The notes under the pieces are model-generated. The model had not been told where the DNA came from. It ran no database searches and worked only from the letters and a program-made list of their open reading frames with translations. A stretch of DNA of 64,000 bases from Phycisphaerae bacterium (GTDB lineage: Bacteria > Planctomycetota > Phycisphaerae > Phycisphaerales > UBA1924). Shown in pieces: positions 45,366-55,165 of the stretch. The translations under genes were made by a program, and so were the position numbers. The DNA is taken from NCBI GenBank assembly GCA_030432255.1, contig JAUIHS010000014.1, positions 53,670-117,669 on the forward strand, read 5' to 3'. Numbering within the stretch: position 1 is the first letter of the stretch; each line of letters begins with the position of its first letter.

Positions 45366-45953
45366 ATGAGCGCAATGACGAAGTCCGTGGCGGTGACGGC
45401 GATACTGGCTGTTCTGCTGGTCGTGAGCGGGGTGTTATGGGCCCATATGCAGGACCCGGAAGTCAGTCAGCCGGTGATGGTGATGACGGGCCGGGACTCG
45501 GATGTGACGAAGCCACGCTATCAACTCGCCGCTTCCCAGGAGTTGTTCGACTTGGTCTGGAAGGAGCACGTGGGCGACCGACTGGAGGTCGCGGCCCAGG
45601 GTTGGCCGATTGTTCCGGTCATCGACTTCGAGCACTACAGCGTCCTTTTCATCTTCGGCGGTGAGACGACGAACGCGAATGGCTTTCGTGTGATGGAAGT
45701 GCTTGAGGAAGAGGATGCGATGACTGTCCGATTCGAACGGGACTCCTACCAGACCATGTCAATGACCGGCGAGGATCGTGGCGATGCCGTGACACCGTGG
45801 GCGATGATCCTGCTGCCTGCGACACAGCGCACACTGCTGGTGGAGGAGAACGTTCAGACGATGCATGCGCCGGAGCCGGACTGGCGCGAGCGGGCCGCCT
45901 TCCAGGGGCGAATTGGAACTGGCCGCGTCGTACCGGGTACGCGGCAGCGGTGA
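45366..45953 (+). CDS. Exported PrcB-like domain protein
   Basis: A perfect AAGGAGGT ends five bases before the ATG at 45366. The 195 residues start with a hydrophobic signal or anchor (VAVTAILAVLLVVSGVLWA). The mature part resembles the PrcB C-terminal domain: SQELFDLVWKEHV, VPVIDFEHYSVLFIFGGETTNANGFRVMEV, then beta-rich VRFERDSY and WAMILLPATQRTLLVEEN. PrcB supports a surface protease in spirochetes, but the isolated domain occurs widely with unknown role. It is convergent with the vWA/dockerin gene. The family match is moderate. Confidence 0.65.
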   Translation: MSAMTKSVAVTAILAVLLVVSGVLWAHMQDPEVSQPVMVMTGRDSDVTKPRYQLAASQELFDLVWKEHVGDRLEVAAQGWPIVPVIDFEHYSVLFIFGGETTNANGFRVMEVLEEEDAMTVRFERDSYQTMSMTGEDRGDAVTPWAMILLPATQRTLLVEENVQTMHAPEPDWRERAAFQGRIGTGRVVPGTRQR

Positions 45954-45990
45954 GGCTCAGTTCTCGTTCCAACATCCCGGGGACCTGCGA

Positions 45991-48615
45991 TCAGCAATCC
46001 GTCGCCCAGTTGTCGAGGACAATTTCAAGGTCGGTGAAGTTGACCTGTCCACTGGCATCGACATCACCGAGCGTACCGGGTGTGACGGTAGCGCCCCAGT
46101 TGTCGAGGAGAATCTCGAGGTCGGTGAAATTGACGGCGCCATCCATGTTGGCATCACCCGGGCAGTTGCATTCGTCGGGGATGCCGTCGAGGTTCATGTC
46201 GTTCGCAGGAATGGCGTTGATGATGCCGATGGCGTCGAGGTCGAAGTCCGTGGTCGAGCCCGATCCGCCTTCGCCGTTGCCATCGATGCGGATGTAACGC
46301 ACGGTCGGGAGGGCCGCGACGGACACGTCGTAGGAGCGGGTGAAGCCGCCCGATCCGGCGCCGTCTTCATCGCCGGGGATGGGAACCCAGGGAGCCTCGG
46401 TACTCTTGACGCTGATGAAGTTGGTGCCGTCGGCGCTCACACTGACATCGATCCGTCCGAACTCGTTTGCGCCGGAGTTGACCTCGTAGACATTGAAGTC
46501 CTGCCCCGGCGCATCGATGATGCCGACGCCGACAGTCATGTCGTACGTGACGATCTGGCCCCCGAGGCCATGGAAGGTCCCGTCCGGTGGGCCGAGGAAT
46601 GTGCTGCTGTCGCTGTTGGTGGTGTTCTCAAAGAGCGTATTCGGGAATCCGCTCATATTGATCTCACAGGCGTCCGGTATCAGGTTGTTGTTGCAGTCGG
46701 GTGTGATGCCGAAGGACGTCTCGCACTCGTCCCAGATGTTGTTGTCATTGCAGTCGACGAGCAGGCCCAGGAAGATATCGACGATGTCCGCCGTGCCGTT
46801 GCCGTCACAGTCCACGGGGAGTTCGCACTCGTCCGGGGTGCCATCGTTGTTGTCGTCGTCGGAGTAACCGAATGCGATGTCGCAGTCATCCGGGATGCCG
46901 TTGTCATTGCAGTCCGTCACTCCGAAGCACGCATCGAGGATGACGTCATAGATGGCTGAGAAGAGTTCCTGGTCCGGTGCGGTGGTGAGCGTTGCGGTGC
47001 CGCCGGTGCTGCTCGCCATGAGCTGGGCCCGTTCGATCTCCGGTGCACTTGATCCCGTACCGAGGATGGGAGAAAGGATCACGCCCTCGGCGAGTGCGAC
47101 CCCGATGGCGTGGAAGGTCGCGAGGTCATCCAGTTCGTTCACCGGGTCGCCACACCACGGACCCTCATCCGAGATGGGCACCACGATCCGAAGCGCATTG
47201 GGCCTCCACGGATAGAGTCCCGCGACAACGGCGGTGGCGCGGCCCCAGTCCTCACTGGCAACGGCGCTGCCGCCGGGACAGTCACCAAGCGTTTCAATCT
47301 CCATCGGCGGCATGCCGGGGACGGACGTTCCCAGCAGGTTGATGACACTGTCGGTCAGGCAGCCGAACGAGCCTCCGGGCGTGACGCTGACACCGAGGTA
47401 CTCGGCACTGAGATCAATCCCCTGGCTGGCAATCGCCGTGGACAAGGCACTGATGGAGTCGCAGATGACGGCGGCCTCGTCATTCATGGAAGTCGATGTG
47501 TCCATCACGAAGACGATGTCGACCGGGGGGCAGATCGGACACTCGTCCGGGACACCATCCGCGTTGCAGTCATCCACGAGACCTTCCGCGATCTCGCACG
47601 CATCCGCGAGGCCGTTGTTGTTGCAGTCGAACAGAGTCTCGCCGTCGATCTCGCAGAGGTCACGGATGCCGTTTTCGTTGCAGTCCTCGATGGGGTCCTG
47701 GATGTACGTGCAGTCTGCGAAGAGGTAGAGATGGCCGGTGGCGTAATCGGCCGCGATGCACAGACCACCGCCGGGTGCGAATGCAAAAGGAGTGCTGGTG
47801 TCATCATCCGGAGTCAGGCCGCTGATGAAGAGCGTGGCATTGCCGGTGACGGGATCCACCCGGCGAACGGTGCCATCCCCGTTGTCGTAGACGAAGAGGT
47901 CGCCGGAGTCGGGATCAACGGTGATACCGGCGGGTGACATGAGTGCAGGTGTGACGGGGAAGACGACGGCGTTGTTGGAAACGTCGACGGTGTAAATCTC
48001 ACCCGTGCGGTCGGCCATGAAAATGTTGCTGTCCGTGACGGTGACATCCCTGAGATCCGAGAAGGGCTGGGTGTCGTCAAGGAGAAGCCTGACGTCATCC
48101 GGGGCGGAAAGGGACCACTTCCATGCGCCGTCAGGTCCCGAAAAGCCCTGGTCCACGACGATGCCCTCGCCGGGGAGGAGCAACGGGCCGGAGTAACCGG
48201 GCGGGGCCGCGGCCATGCCATTGGGATCATCATCGGAAGTGGTGAACTCACTGACCCATGTCTCCACGGTTCCATCGGCCCAGTCATAGCGCCGGATGAT
48301 GCCCGAGTTGTTCTGCGAAATGAACGCGTCGCCGGTGAGCGGGTCGATGTAGAGACCCACCGGCCGGGAGTCCGTCGTCAGCCGGATCGGATACGGCTGC
48401 TGAATCGTCAGGCGATACAGGCCATCCGCGGCATCGGTCAGGTACAGGATCGAGCCGTCATAGGGATGGATGCGCGGAGCAAGCGGCGCATCGACGGGGA
48501 TCTCCGCGATCAGGCTCCATGAAGCGTCCTGGACCACCGGCGTCCCGGCTCCGGTTGAAGCGACCGCTACACAACTCGCGGCCAGGGCGGCCACCCGATA
48601 CTGATGACTCTTCAC
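45991..48615 (-). CDS. Exported protein with propeller, vWA, calcium-loop repeats and dockerin
   Basis: Translation begins with GTG preceded by GAGGAGTAAAGC. The 874 residues have a signal peptide, then an NHL-like propeller (about 35-310: GIVVDQGF, VTVTDSNIFMADRTG, GITVDPDSGDLFVYDNGDG). A vWA domain follows with the MIDAS start DTSTSMND near residue 375. Around it lie about nine units of DCNxNGxxDxCEI (for example DCNENGIRDLCEIDG and DCNDNGIPDDCDIAFG), resembling thrombospondin-3 or EF-hand calcium loops. The C-terminus has two dockerin-like repeats (GDANMDGAVNFTDLEILLDNWG, GDVDASGQVNFTDLEIVLDNW). It is probably a calcium-stabilised surface adhesin-like protein. Partner unknown. Confidence 0.85.
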   Translation of the reverse strand: MKSHQYRVAALAASCVAVASTGAGTPVVQDASWSLIAEIPVDAPLAPRIHPYDGSILYLTDAADGLYRLTIQQPYPIRLTTDSRPVGLYIDPLTGDAFISQNNSGIIRRYDWADGTVETWVSEFTTSDDDPNGMAAAPPGYSGPLLLPGEGIVVDQGFSGPDGAWKWSLSAPDDVRLLLDDTQPFSDLRDVTVTDSNIFMADRTGEIYTVDVSNNAVVFPVTPALMSPAGITVDPDSGDLFVYDNGDGTVRRVDPVTGNATLFISGLTPDDDTSTPFAFAPGGGLCIAADYATGHLYLFADCTYIQDPIEDCNENGIRDLCEIDGETLFDCNNNGLADACEIAEGLVDDCNADGVPDECPICPPVDIVFVMDTSTSMNDEAAVICDSISALSTAIASQGIDLSAEYLGVSVTPGGSFGCLTDSVINLLGTSVPGMPPMEIETLGDCPGGSAVASEDWGRATAVVAGLYPWRPNALRIVVPISDEGPWCGDPVNELDDLATFHAIGVALAEGVILSPILGTGSSAPEIERAQLMASSTGGTATLTTAPDQELFSAIYDVILDACFGVTDCNDNGIPDDCDIAFGYSDDDNNDGTPDECELPVDCDGNGTADIVDIFLGLLVDCNDNNIWDECETSFGITPDCNNNLIPDACEINMSGFPNTLFENTTNSDSSTFLGPPDGTFHGLGGQIVTYDMTVGVGIIDAPGQDFNVYEVNSGANEFGRIDVSVSADGTNFISVKSTEAPWVPIPGDEDGAGSGGFTRSYDVSVAALPTVRYIRIDGNGEGGSGSTTDFDLDAIGIINAIPANDMNLDGIPDECNCPGDANMDGAVNFTDLEILLDNWGATVTPGTLGDVDASGQVNFTDLEIVLDNWATDC

Positions 48616-48929
48616 GCTTTACTCCTCGCCTGAAAGGGTCTGTGGTTCCAGACTAGAGTCCGTACGATGGGAGCACAAGAGTCGGTCCTGAAAGCGAGAG
48701 GACCGGCGCCCGGATTCGTACCGGATGCCCGCGACACATATTGCCGAGATTCACCAGTCTGGCTCGTTGAATGCTCCGGAGGCCTGCGGCGTCCGATGTG
48801 TGATGGCGATAATGGCGGCGACAGGACTTCGATGACCTACGTGTCGCGTTGTGTCGACGCCTGTTGATGAGGCGAGAGCGCAGACTCCAAGTGGCACAAG
48901 AGCGAGTAGCTGCTTCTCAGACCATCTGG
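48616..48929. other. Intergenic region of 314 bases
   Basis: The gap lies between two minus-strand genes and contains no recognisable gene. CGGTCCT at 48683-48689 pairs with AGGACCG at 48699-48705 around a nine-base loop, a possible terminator of the upstream kinase gene, but without a T tract. Confidence 0.35.
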
Positions 48930-51704
48930 CTACTGCTCGGCGCCACCCGGCAGTGTGTCGGCCCAGTTCAGAACGTAGCTGTACTTGTACTGATTGAGCT
49001 CAGGGTCGGCCTCGCGGACGGAGACGAACCGGCCGTCGGGCAGCTGGTTGAATGCGTTGTAGCCGAAGGCGTCATACATCTGCAGGTCGCCGGCCTCGAT
49101 CAGTACGCGCGGATCGGAAAACTCAATGCCGCCGTCTTCGAGGCGGGTGACATCGGAGACGAGCAGGTTCAGGTCGTTATCGAGCATGAACAACTCAGAG
49201 CCATCGAGAGACCACCGCGCCTTCTTGCCTCCGCCGCGAGTCACTCGGATCGTCTCGGCGGGCGCGAAGGGGTCGTCGGGGTTGAAGGCTCTGGCAACGA
49301 TCTCGGCGGTACCGCTTGCGTCGGTCTCGTAGGTAAGCCACCGGTTGTCCGGCGAGAGCGCGATGCCCACTTCCCTCGCTTGGGTAGCGAACAGGACCAC
49401 AGGCTTGCGCTCATCGATCGGCTGGTTCATGTCGATGACGTAGCAGCCGTCCGGGCGCTCATCACTGGTGAAGTAGGTAAACAGGACGTACCGGCCGTCC
49501 GCGGTCGCAACGTAGTCAGCCTGCACCCCCTTCCCGTCCGGCTCGGGGAGCAATCGCTCCGCTTCACCCGGTCGATCGGGGTCAAAGATCGCCATCTCCG
49601 CGTGGTTGAACGCCTTGTAGGTAGCCATGACATACCGGCCGTCGCGAGCGACCGCCATGGGATAGGTCAGATTCCCGAAGTCGTCTGGAACATCTACACG
49701 GCGAGTCGCTCCGGATTGCAGATCAACGAGCAGTGGTACGATCGCCGCGTTGCCCTCATCCCGCGCTCCCACCATGATCGAGCCGCCATCTCGCGAGACC
49801 AAAATGTTGCCGGAGTACCCCCGCCTGGTTTCGACGAGCGACTGTGAATTGCCCTCGCGGTCGATCGCCTGAAGGGTCCGCGCATTCCACTCTCCCTGCG
49901 CGCGAACAACGAACAGGTCGCCCGCCGGCGAAACCGAGTACGAGATTTCACTGCGCAGCCCCGTAAACAGCGGGATGATCTTCCCGCTGATCGATCGGGT
50001 CTCCGGGGCGTATCCGGCGACGCACAGCGTGTTGTTCTGGGCGATGACAATGCGGCCGTCCCGCAGCGGAAACACGGCGCCGCCCCTTTGCACGAGAAGA
50101 CGCACCTCGAGCGATTCGAGATCGAGCGTGCAGGACATCGATCCCGTCGGGCCGAACCCGGCGATGAAGATCACCCCGTCGCCGGCTGCGACCGGAGAGC
50201 CGATACCGTACACCTGTTCGACACCGATGAGTTCGCCCAATTCCGTCTGCTCACCCGAGTTGACGGACACCGAAACCAGTCGGAACGGCGTGCTCTTGAG
50301 CAGAAGGACCCGCCCCGGCTGATCCCAGAACAAGAAGTAGAGGTTGAATGCGTCTGCCTTGTCCGATTCGCAGATCGTGAGCACGGGGCCGCCATCGACA
50401 GAAACGCGCCGGACCGCCTTTCGGTTCGAGTTCGGATCCTTCCAGTGAAACGCGATGGACTGCCCGTCCGGAGAGAAGGCGATGGTGTCGGCACCGTCGG
50501 TTCCTTGGAGCCTGCGGGTCTCGCCCGTTCGCAGATCGTGCAAGCACACGGCAGGCGACTCGCTCTTGTCATCACCGGGTAGTCGACCAGCCCACGCGAT
50601 GATCATGGGATTCACCGGCGACGTCGCCATCTCGATCGGGGTACGGCCGGCATCTCCGCCCGTCAAAATCTCAATATGGATCGGATCTCGCGCCTCCGGT
50701 TCGGGCGCGGAATCGGAAGCCGCTTTGCCGATGAGCGACCATGTGAGTAACGCTCCGAGAAAGAACGCGGGCAGTGCTGCGAACGCAACGACCGTTCCCA
50801 GGCTCCTTCGCGAAGAACCAGCGGACAGGGCCCCGGGCTCAGTGTCATCGGCCCGCATCAGTTCCACCCGCACGTCACCAATGTCGCGGTAGCGCAGGCT
50901 CTTGTCGCGCTCCACACAACGGTCGAGCACCCGCCGCACATGCACCGGCGTGTCGGCCGGCAGCCGATCGAGATCCAGGTCCTTGTGGAGCACGGCGCCG
51001 ATCGAATCGGTCGCGGTCTCGCCGTGGAACGGGCTCGCGCCGACCAGCATCTCATACAGCACGACGCCGAACGACCAGACATCCGTCCGCTTGTCCACGC
51101 GCCGACCCCGGGCCTGCTCGGGGGACATGTACGCTGCGGTGCCAAGTATCGCGCCCTCGATGGTCGGCGAGTGCTGCGGCTGCGGGGTCGTCATCGTCGG
51201 GCTGTCAAGACCGCCTGTGGATGAGCCGGCCTCCTCGACGCGGGCAAGCCCGAAGTCCAGCACCTTCGCCACGCCCTCCGGTGTGATCTTGATGTTCGCC
51301 GGCTTCAGATCGCGGTGGATCACGCCAGCCTCGTGCGCCGCTTCGACACCCGCGGCGATCTGCACCGCATACTCGATCGCCTCGTCCACCGGCAGCGGGC
51401 CGCGGTCGAGTCGGTCGGCAAGCGTCTCGCCGTCTACGTACTCAAGGACGAGATACCGAGTTCCCTCCTTCTCCTCGACACCATGGATGCCGGCTACATT
51501 GGGGTGGCTCAGGCCGGCAAGCGTCTTCGCCTCGCGTTCGAACCGCTCCAGCCGAGCCGGATCTGTTGCCAGGTGCTCGGGGAGCGCCTTGATCGCCACT
51601 TCGCGGTCCAGCCGCGTGTCACGCGCGAGGTACACCACGCCCATACCGCCTCTGCCGACCTCGCGTAGCACCTGAAATGGACCGATCCGTTCCAACATGC
51701 TCAC
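48930..51704 (-). CDS. Ser/Thr protein kinase with TolB-like propeller
   Basis: The start is GTG at 51704 or, two codons on, ATG at 51698. Residues about 8-270 form a Hanks-type kinase: VGRGGMGVVYLARD, K39 in VAIKA, D132 in HRDLKPAN and D150 of DFG, with AAYMSPEQARG in the activation segment. One membrane segment follows (VVAFAALPAFFLGALLTWSLIG, about 318-338). The remaining 580 residues carry PD40-type propeller blades (IAFSPDGQSIAFHW, ALSPDNRWLTYET, ARWSLDGSELFML). This architecture is typical of planctomycete and acidobacterial membrane kinases that sense outside ligands. No sigma gene overlaps it. Confidence 0.93.
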   Translation of the reverse strand: MSMLERIGPFQVLREVGRGGMGVVYLARDTRLDREVAIKALPEHLATDPARLERFEREAKTLAGLSHPNVAGIHGVEEKEGTRYLVLEYVDGETLADRLDRGPLPVDEAIEYAVQIAAGVEAAHEAGVIHRDLKPANIKITPEGVAKVLDFGLARVEEAGSSTGGLDSPTMTTPQPQHSPTIEGAILGTAAYMSPEQARGRRVDKRTDVWSFGVVLYEMLVGASPFHGETATDSIGAVLHKDLDLDRLPADTPVHVRRVLDRCVERDKSLRYRDIGDVRVELMRADDTEPGALSAGSSRRSLGTVVAFAALPAFFLGALLTWSLIGKAASDSAPEPEARDPIHIEILTGGDAGRTPIEMATSPVNPMIIAWAGRLPGDDKSESPAVCLHDLRTGETRRLQGTDGADTIAFSPDGQSIAFHWKDPNSNRKAVRRVSVDGGPVLTICESDKADAFNLYFLFWDQPGRVLLLKSTPFRLVSVSVNSGEQTELGELIGVEQVYGIGSPVAAGDGVIFIAGFGPTGSMSCTLDLESLEVRLLVQRGGAVFPLRDGRIVIAQNNTLCVAGYAPETRSISGKIIPLFTGLRSEISYSVSPAGDLFVVRAQGEWNARTLQAIDREGNSQSLVETRRGYSGNILVSRDGGSIMVGARDEGNAAIVPLLVDLQSGATRRVDVPDDFGNLTYPMAVARDGRYVMATYKAFNHAEMAIFDPDRPGEAERLLPEPDGKGVQADYVATADGRYVLFTYFTSDERPDGCYVIDMNQPIDERKPVVLFATQAREVGIALSPDNRWLTYETDASGTAEIVARAFNPDDPFAPAETIRVTRGGGKKARWSLDGSELFMLDNDLNLLVSDVTRLEDGGIEFSDPRVLIEAGDLQMYDAFGYNAFNQLPDGRFVSVREADPELNQYKYSYVLNWADTLPGGAEQ

Positions 51705-51959
51705 AGGATAGTGTCAAAAGAATTTCAGAGATCCCTGTGACGGCGTGATTGCTCGTTCTATCTCACGATGGAACGAGGGGTAAGGAACCTGAGCCTGCGA
51801 CCGATCACGGCCATCGATTCGGGTGAGACGATCCACTCTGTGAGTCAACAACCGGAAGACCGAATCGGCCCGTCGGCCCGTCGGCGTGCGCACGGGCGCC
51901 GTCGAGCAAGCGGTCGACGAACGAGTCGCGTAAGCGTCTGATTCATGGAGACTTCCAAG

Positions 51960-52031
51960 AGCGGGTGACCGGAGTCGAACCGGCGACATTCAGCTTGGGA
52001 AGCTGACGTTCTACCACTGAACTACACCCGC
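51960..52031 (-). tRNA. tRNA-Gly (anticodon CCC)
   Basis: On the minus strand, GCGGGTG pairs with CACCCGC as acceptor stem. The D-arm is GTTC/GAAC. The anticodon stem TCAGC/GCTGA encloses TTCCCAA, giving anticodon CCC. The T-arm is GCCGG-TTCGACT-CCGGT. The discriminator base is T, and no CCA is encoded. All stems close, so the gene looks functional. Confidence 0.96.
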
Positions 52032-52219
52032 CAGTGACGCCAGAGTATACGCCGAATTCCGCCTCATGTCCCTGCTCGCGGTCAGATGGGCCAGGGCGTC
52101 AGCGGACTCAACCCGCTGTCCGCCCGCGATCCCTGCTCTGCTTCCGCGATGCAAGCCGGCACCTGCGGCCACCAGTTGCGGTCTCACTCCCGGGCTGCCG
52201 GCTTGCGCACCACGTCCGG

Positions 52220-52695
52220 TCACTTGAGCATGTATGAGTGGTCGGTGAGAGTGTGATAGACGTCCGCGATGTTGAGTGGCAGCCATTCCTCGTAGTTCTT
52301 CAGATCACGAAACGTATCGAGGCGGATGCTGTTCTGCAGTTCGGTCAGCGATCGGCCCTCCAGCATCCCGTCGCGCACGGCCTCGTACAGAGCCACCAGG
52401 TATGCCGGGTAACGCTCAACAATACTGGTTGTGACTGTAGACAACATGGCGGGCCGGGGCGTCGTGGCGTTCAGCAAGCTCCTGCTTCAACCACGCGGCT
52501 GTCCCACGATCAATGGTGTCGATCACGACGATGCCCTGATCCGTGACCCAGTACATCGGAGTGGTATGCGCCGGAGGTCACCCTGTAGAAGCCTTCATCG
52601 ATCTCCAGGATCTCTCGCGGCACGTCATCCGCCGCGCACGTCGGCGCGAGCAGGGCGATCAGGGCGGCAACCAGGATCTCCAGGCCGTGTCTCAC
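52220..52695 (-). pseudogene. Decayed MBL-fold hydrolase gene with frameshift and internal deletion
   Basis: Three pieces in different frames line up as one protein. Piece one (GTG ending at 52695) is a signal peptide and EILEIDEGFYRVTSGAYHS. At about 52557 the frame shifts, and MYWVTDQGIVVIDTIDRG...HVVYSHN continues to a stop at 52416-52418. There the zinc-binding HxHxDH core should follow, but it is missing. A third frame then gives a typical C-terminus, ERYPAYLVALYEAVRDGM and YEEWLPLNIADVYHTL, ending at 52220. One indel plus a large deletion would explain this. The remnant lies next to tRNA-Gly. No active enzyme can result. Confidence 0.8.
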
Positions 52696-52919
52696 AACTC
52701 AACTCGTTCTTCCGAGAGCCCTGTTCCGTAGAGTCGGCGGTCGTGACCGGCCGAACGGAGCATGCGCCGCCTGCCCCCGAACCACGTCTGATTTCTCGTC
52801 TCGCATGTGCAATGGACCTCGCCAGCCGATATTGTTGAAGGGGTCTTGGCAGGCGACCACTGCAAACATCAAAGCGTCGCCGACGATTGGATCAGATCGC
52901 CCGCAACAGGAGGTATCTC

Positions 52920-54110
52920 ATGAACCGCATCGCTCGTATCCTCGAAAAGGTGGTCTGGGCCGTTCACGCGCGTTCTCGTCGAATTGCCGTCGGTGTTGCC
53001 GCGGCCGCCCTTGCAGCAGTCACCAGTATGTCCTGGGGGGCAGGTCAGAATGCACCTGCCCACACGAACGAGATGCTGGAACTGCTCCAGCAGTACGCCG
53101 CGGTCAGTGACGTCGACGATCCGATGCTTCGTGAGATGTACGAGGAACTCGTCTTCGAGGGCTCAGAGGCGCACAGCAAGATGGCGGCGCACCTGAGTGC
53201 GATGGAAGCGAGGATCAACTTGGCCGTGGAGCGGGGTGATCTGTCGCGCGTGGATGCCGATGCGAAGCTTGAAGCCGTGTCCCGTGAGATCGATGCCCGG
53301 GTGGGCGAGATGTTCCTGGTGGAGGTGTTCCAGTTCACCAGATCGGAAGCGCGGCTTGCGATGACCCGTGAGCGCCTGGATGACGCGGTGGAGGCCGGGG
53401 AGATCACGCGCGAAGAGGCGGATGCGAAACTCGCGGCAGTCACACAAAGCACGGACCTTGAGAAGGCATGGACAGCCGCGATCGAGCGGAAGCGTGCAGC
53501 GATCCGCGCATTGGTCGAGTCGGGTGACATGTCAGCGGAGGAGGGGCGGACCCGGATGGCGGCTTTCGAGCGCGGCCTGAAGATGCGTCTCGAGCATCGA
53601 GCTGCGGTCGAGAAGTTTGAGGCCCTCGTCAAGTCCGGCGAAATGACCCGTGAGGAGGCTGATGAGCAGCTCGCCAGGTTCCGCGCCGGCTTGAAGGCTC
53701 GCGCCAATCAGACAGCTGTCGACTGGGACTCCATCACGAGACGCGTCGAGGGTGCGGTGGAACGCGGCGATATGACGCGGGTCGAAGCAGACCGGGTCTA
53801 CAAGGACATCAAGCGTCGCGCAGCGGGGGATGGCGCCGCAAGAGCCGGCGAGTCGAAGGATGAGCGGAACGCCCAGTTCAAGCGGAGGATTGCCGGCGCG
53901 CTCGCCAATGCCGGGATCCCGCGTGATCAACTCCGCACAGGTGTCGCGGCGGTTGAGAAGATCGCAGCGGAGATTCGCCAGGAGGGCGACGAGTTCGAAC
54001 TGAACCCGCGCATCTCCGCATGGCTGGAGCGTGAGGAATTCACGGCCGAGCAGGTGCAGAGCGTGCTGAGGTTGGCGCGACGTGTAGCACATGCAAAGAC
54101 CGAGCGCTGA
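52920..54110 (+). CDS. Exported protein with six MTREEAD-type helical repeats
   Basis: AGGAGGT ends five bases before the ATG at 52920. The 396 residues have a basic N-terminus and a hydrophobic signal (RRIAVGVAAAALAAVTSMSWG). Six units share the pattern (V/A)-x-x-G-(D/E)-(M/I/L)-(T/S)-R-x-x-A-D-x-x-L: AVERGDLSRVDADAKL, AVEAGEITREEADAKL, LVESGDMSAEEGRTRM, LVKSGEMTREEADEQL, AVERGDMTRVEADRVY and a weaker GALANAGIPRDQLRTG. The units resemble SHOCT-type helical hairpins but are spaced irregularly at 35-60 residues. No catalytic motif is seen, and the product is highly charged. I do not recognise a family. It may be a periplasmic scaffold. Confidence 0.75.
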   Translation: MNRIARILEKVVWAVHARSRRIAVGVAAAALAAVTSMSWGAGQNAPAHTNEMLELLQQYAAVSDVDDPMLREMYEELVFEGSEAHSKMAAHLSAMEARINLAVERGDLSRVDADAKLEAVSREIDARVGEMFLVEVFQFTRSEARLAMTRERLDDAVEAGEITREEADAKLAAVTQSTDLEKAWTAAIERKRAAIRALVESGDMSAEEGRTRMAAFERGLKMRLEHRAAVEKFEALVKSGEMTREEADEQLARFRAGLKARANQTAVDWDSITRRVEGAVERGDMTRVEADRVYKDIKRRAAGDGAARAGESKDERNAQFKRRIAGALANAGIPRDQLRTGVAAVEKIAAEIRQEGDEFELNPRISAWLEREEFTAEQVQSVLRLARRVAHAKTER

Positions 54111-54323
54111 AGATTCGAAACCCGCTTCACGCCGATGCAATGAGTCTGCACGCTCGCATCTCCTGCGGGGGACGTGACATCGGTCGCGGCAGGGTATACT
54201 CAACAGTGTGGCACTCGACGGGTTGTTGGGTTCGGATGTCATCTTGCCGGACGGTCCCTGCGCACCGTCCATCCGAGTCACAGGATTCCAACCAGCGACC
54301 GGGACGTCGCGCGAAGGCGTTCA

Positions 54324-54977
54324 ATGAGCATGCAGGGCGTGGTACCACTGGTCATCGGGTTGTGTGGTGGCGTGGGAAGTGGCAAATCGGCGGTAGCCGC
54401 GGGGCTCAAAGAGTCTGGTTGCCTGGTCTATGACTTTGATGCTGCGGTTCGTGATAAGCTGGGTCACGACCCTGATGTCGCCCGTACATTGGCGTCCTGG
54501 TGGGGGCCGGAGGTTCTGATCGACGGTGAAGTCGCGCAGGGGGTGGATCGCAGTGCCGTGGGGCGGATTGTCTTCAGCGATGATGCGCAGCGACAGCGTC
54601 TGGAGGCGCTCCTGCATCCCCTCGTCTGGCGGACGCGGGCGGAGGCTGTCGTTGACGCGAAGGTTGCTGGTTGCTGGGGTGTCGTCTTCGATGCGCCGTT
54701 GCTCTTCGAGTCCGGTCTGGATAGAGAGTGTGATGTGGTCGTCTTCGTCGAAGCCCCGGAATCTGCCCGCCGGGACCGGGTCCAGTCGACCCGTGGCTGG
54801 GACGCCGCGGAACTCTCCCGCCGCGAGTCAGCACAGTGGGCCCTGGAGCGAAAGAGGGGGCTTTCGCAGTTCGTTATCGTCAATGACGGAGATCGGCAGA
54901 TGCTGGACTCGCGGGTAGCCGATCTGTGTGGTACACTCCGGCAGTGGTCAGAGACCCGATCGACGCGGGATGCCTGA
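54324..54977 (+). CDS. coaE: Dephospho-CoA kinase
   Basis: CoaE phosphorylates dephospho-CoA in the last step of coenzyme A synthesis. Counted from ATG 54324 there are 217 residues. The P-loop is GGVGSGKSAV (15-24). DFDAAVRD provides the catalytic Asp region, HPLVWRTR is the family's HPxV motif, and FDAPLLFESGLD with the Arg-rich lid RRDRVQSTRGW follows. The ribosome site is weak (GAAGGCG). rho follows 188 bases downstream on the same strand. Confidence 0.94.
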   Translation: MSMQGVVPLVIGLCGGVGSGKSAVAAGLKESGCLVYDFDAAVRDKLGHDPDVARTLASWWGPEVLIDGEVAQGVDRSAVGRIVFSDDAQRQRLEALLHPLVWRTRAEAVVDAKVAGCWGVVFDAPLLFESGLDRECDVVVFVEAPESARRDRVQSTRGWDAAELSRRESAQWALERKRGLSQFVIVNDGDRQMLDSRVADLCGTLRQWSETRSTRDA

Positions 54978-55165
54978 CCGACCGGCACGGCCGATTTCTC
55001 TGAGCCGCCGGAGTTCCCAAGACGCAAGGAATCTGGGAGAGACTCGAGACGTCGTTTTTCTATTTGACGGTTGACGGGCCCGACCCGGAACCGATGAGCC
55101 TCATCCGGCTCGCGGCGTCCTCGCAGGACAGCTCGTTCATTACTACTAGACGGACAGATTGAAAC

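Noticed and set aside
51714..51954. Possible small gene between the propeller kinase and tRNA-Gly
   Set aside because: The frames there are Arg/Ser-rich, have no ribosome site and no recognisable motif.
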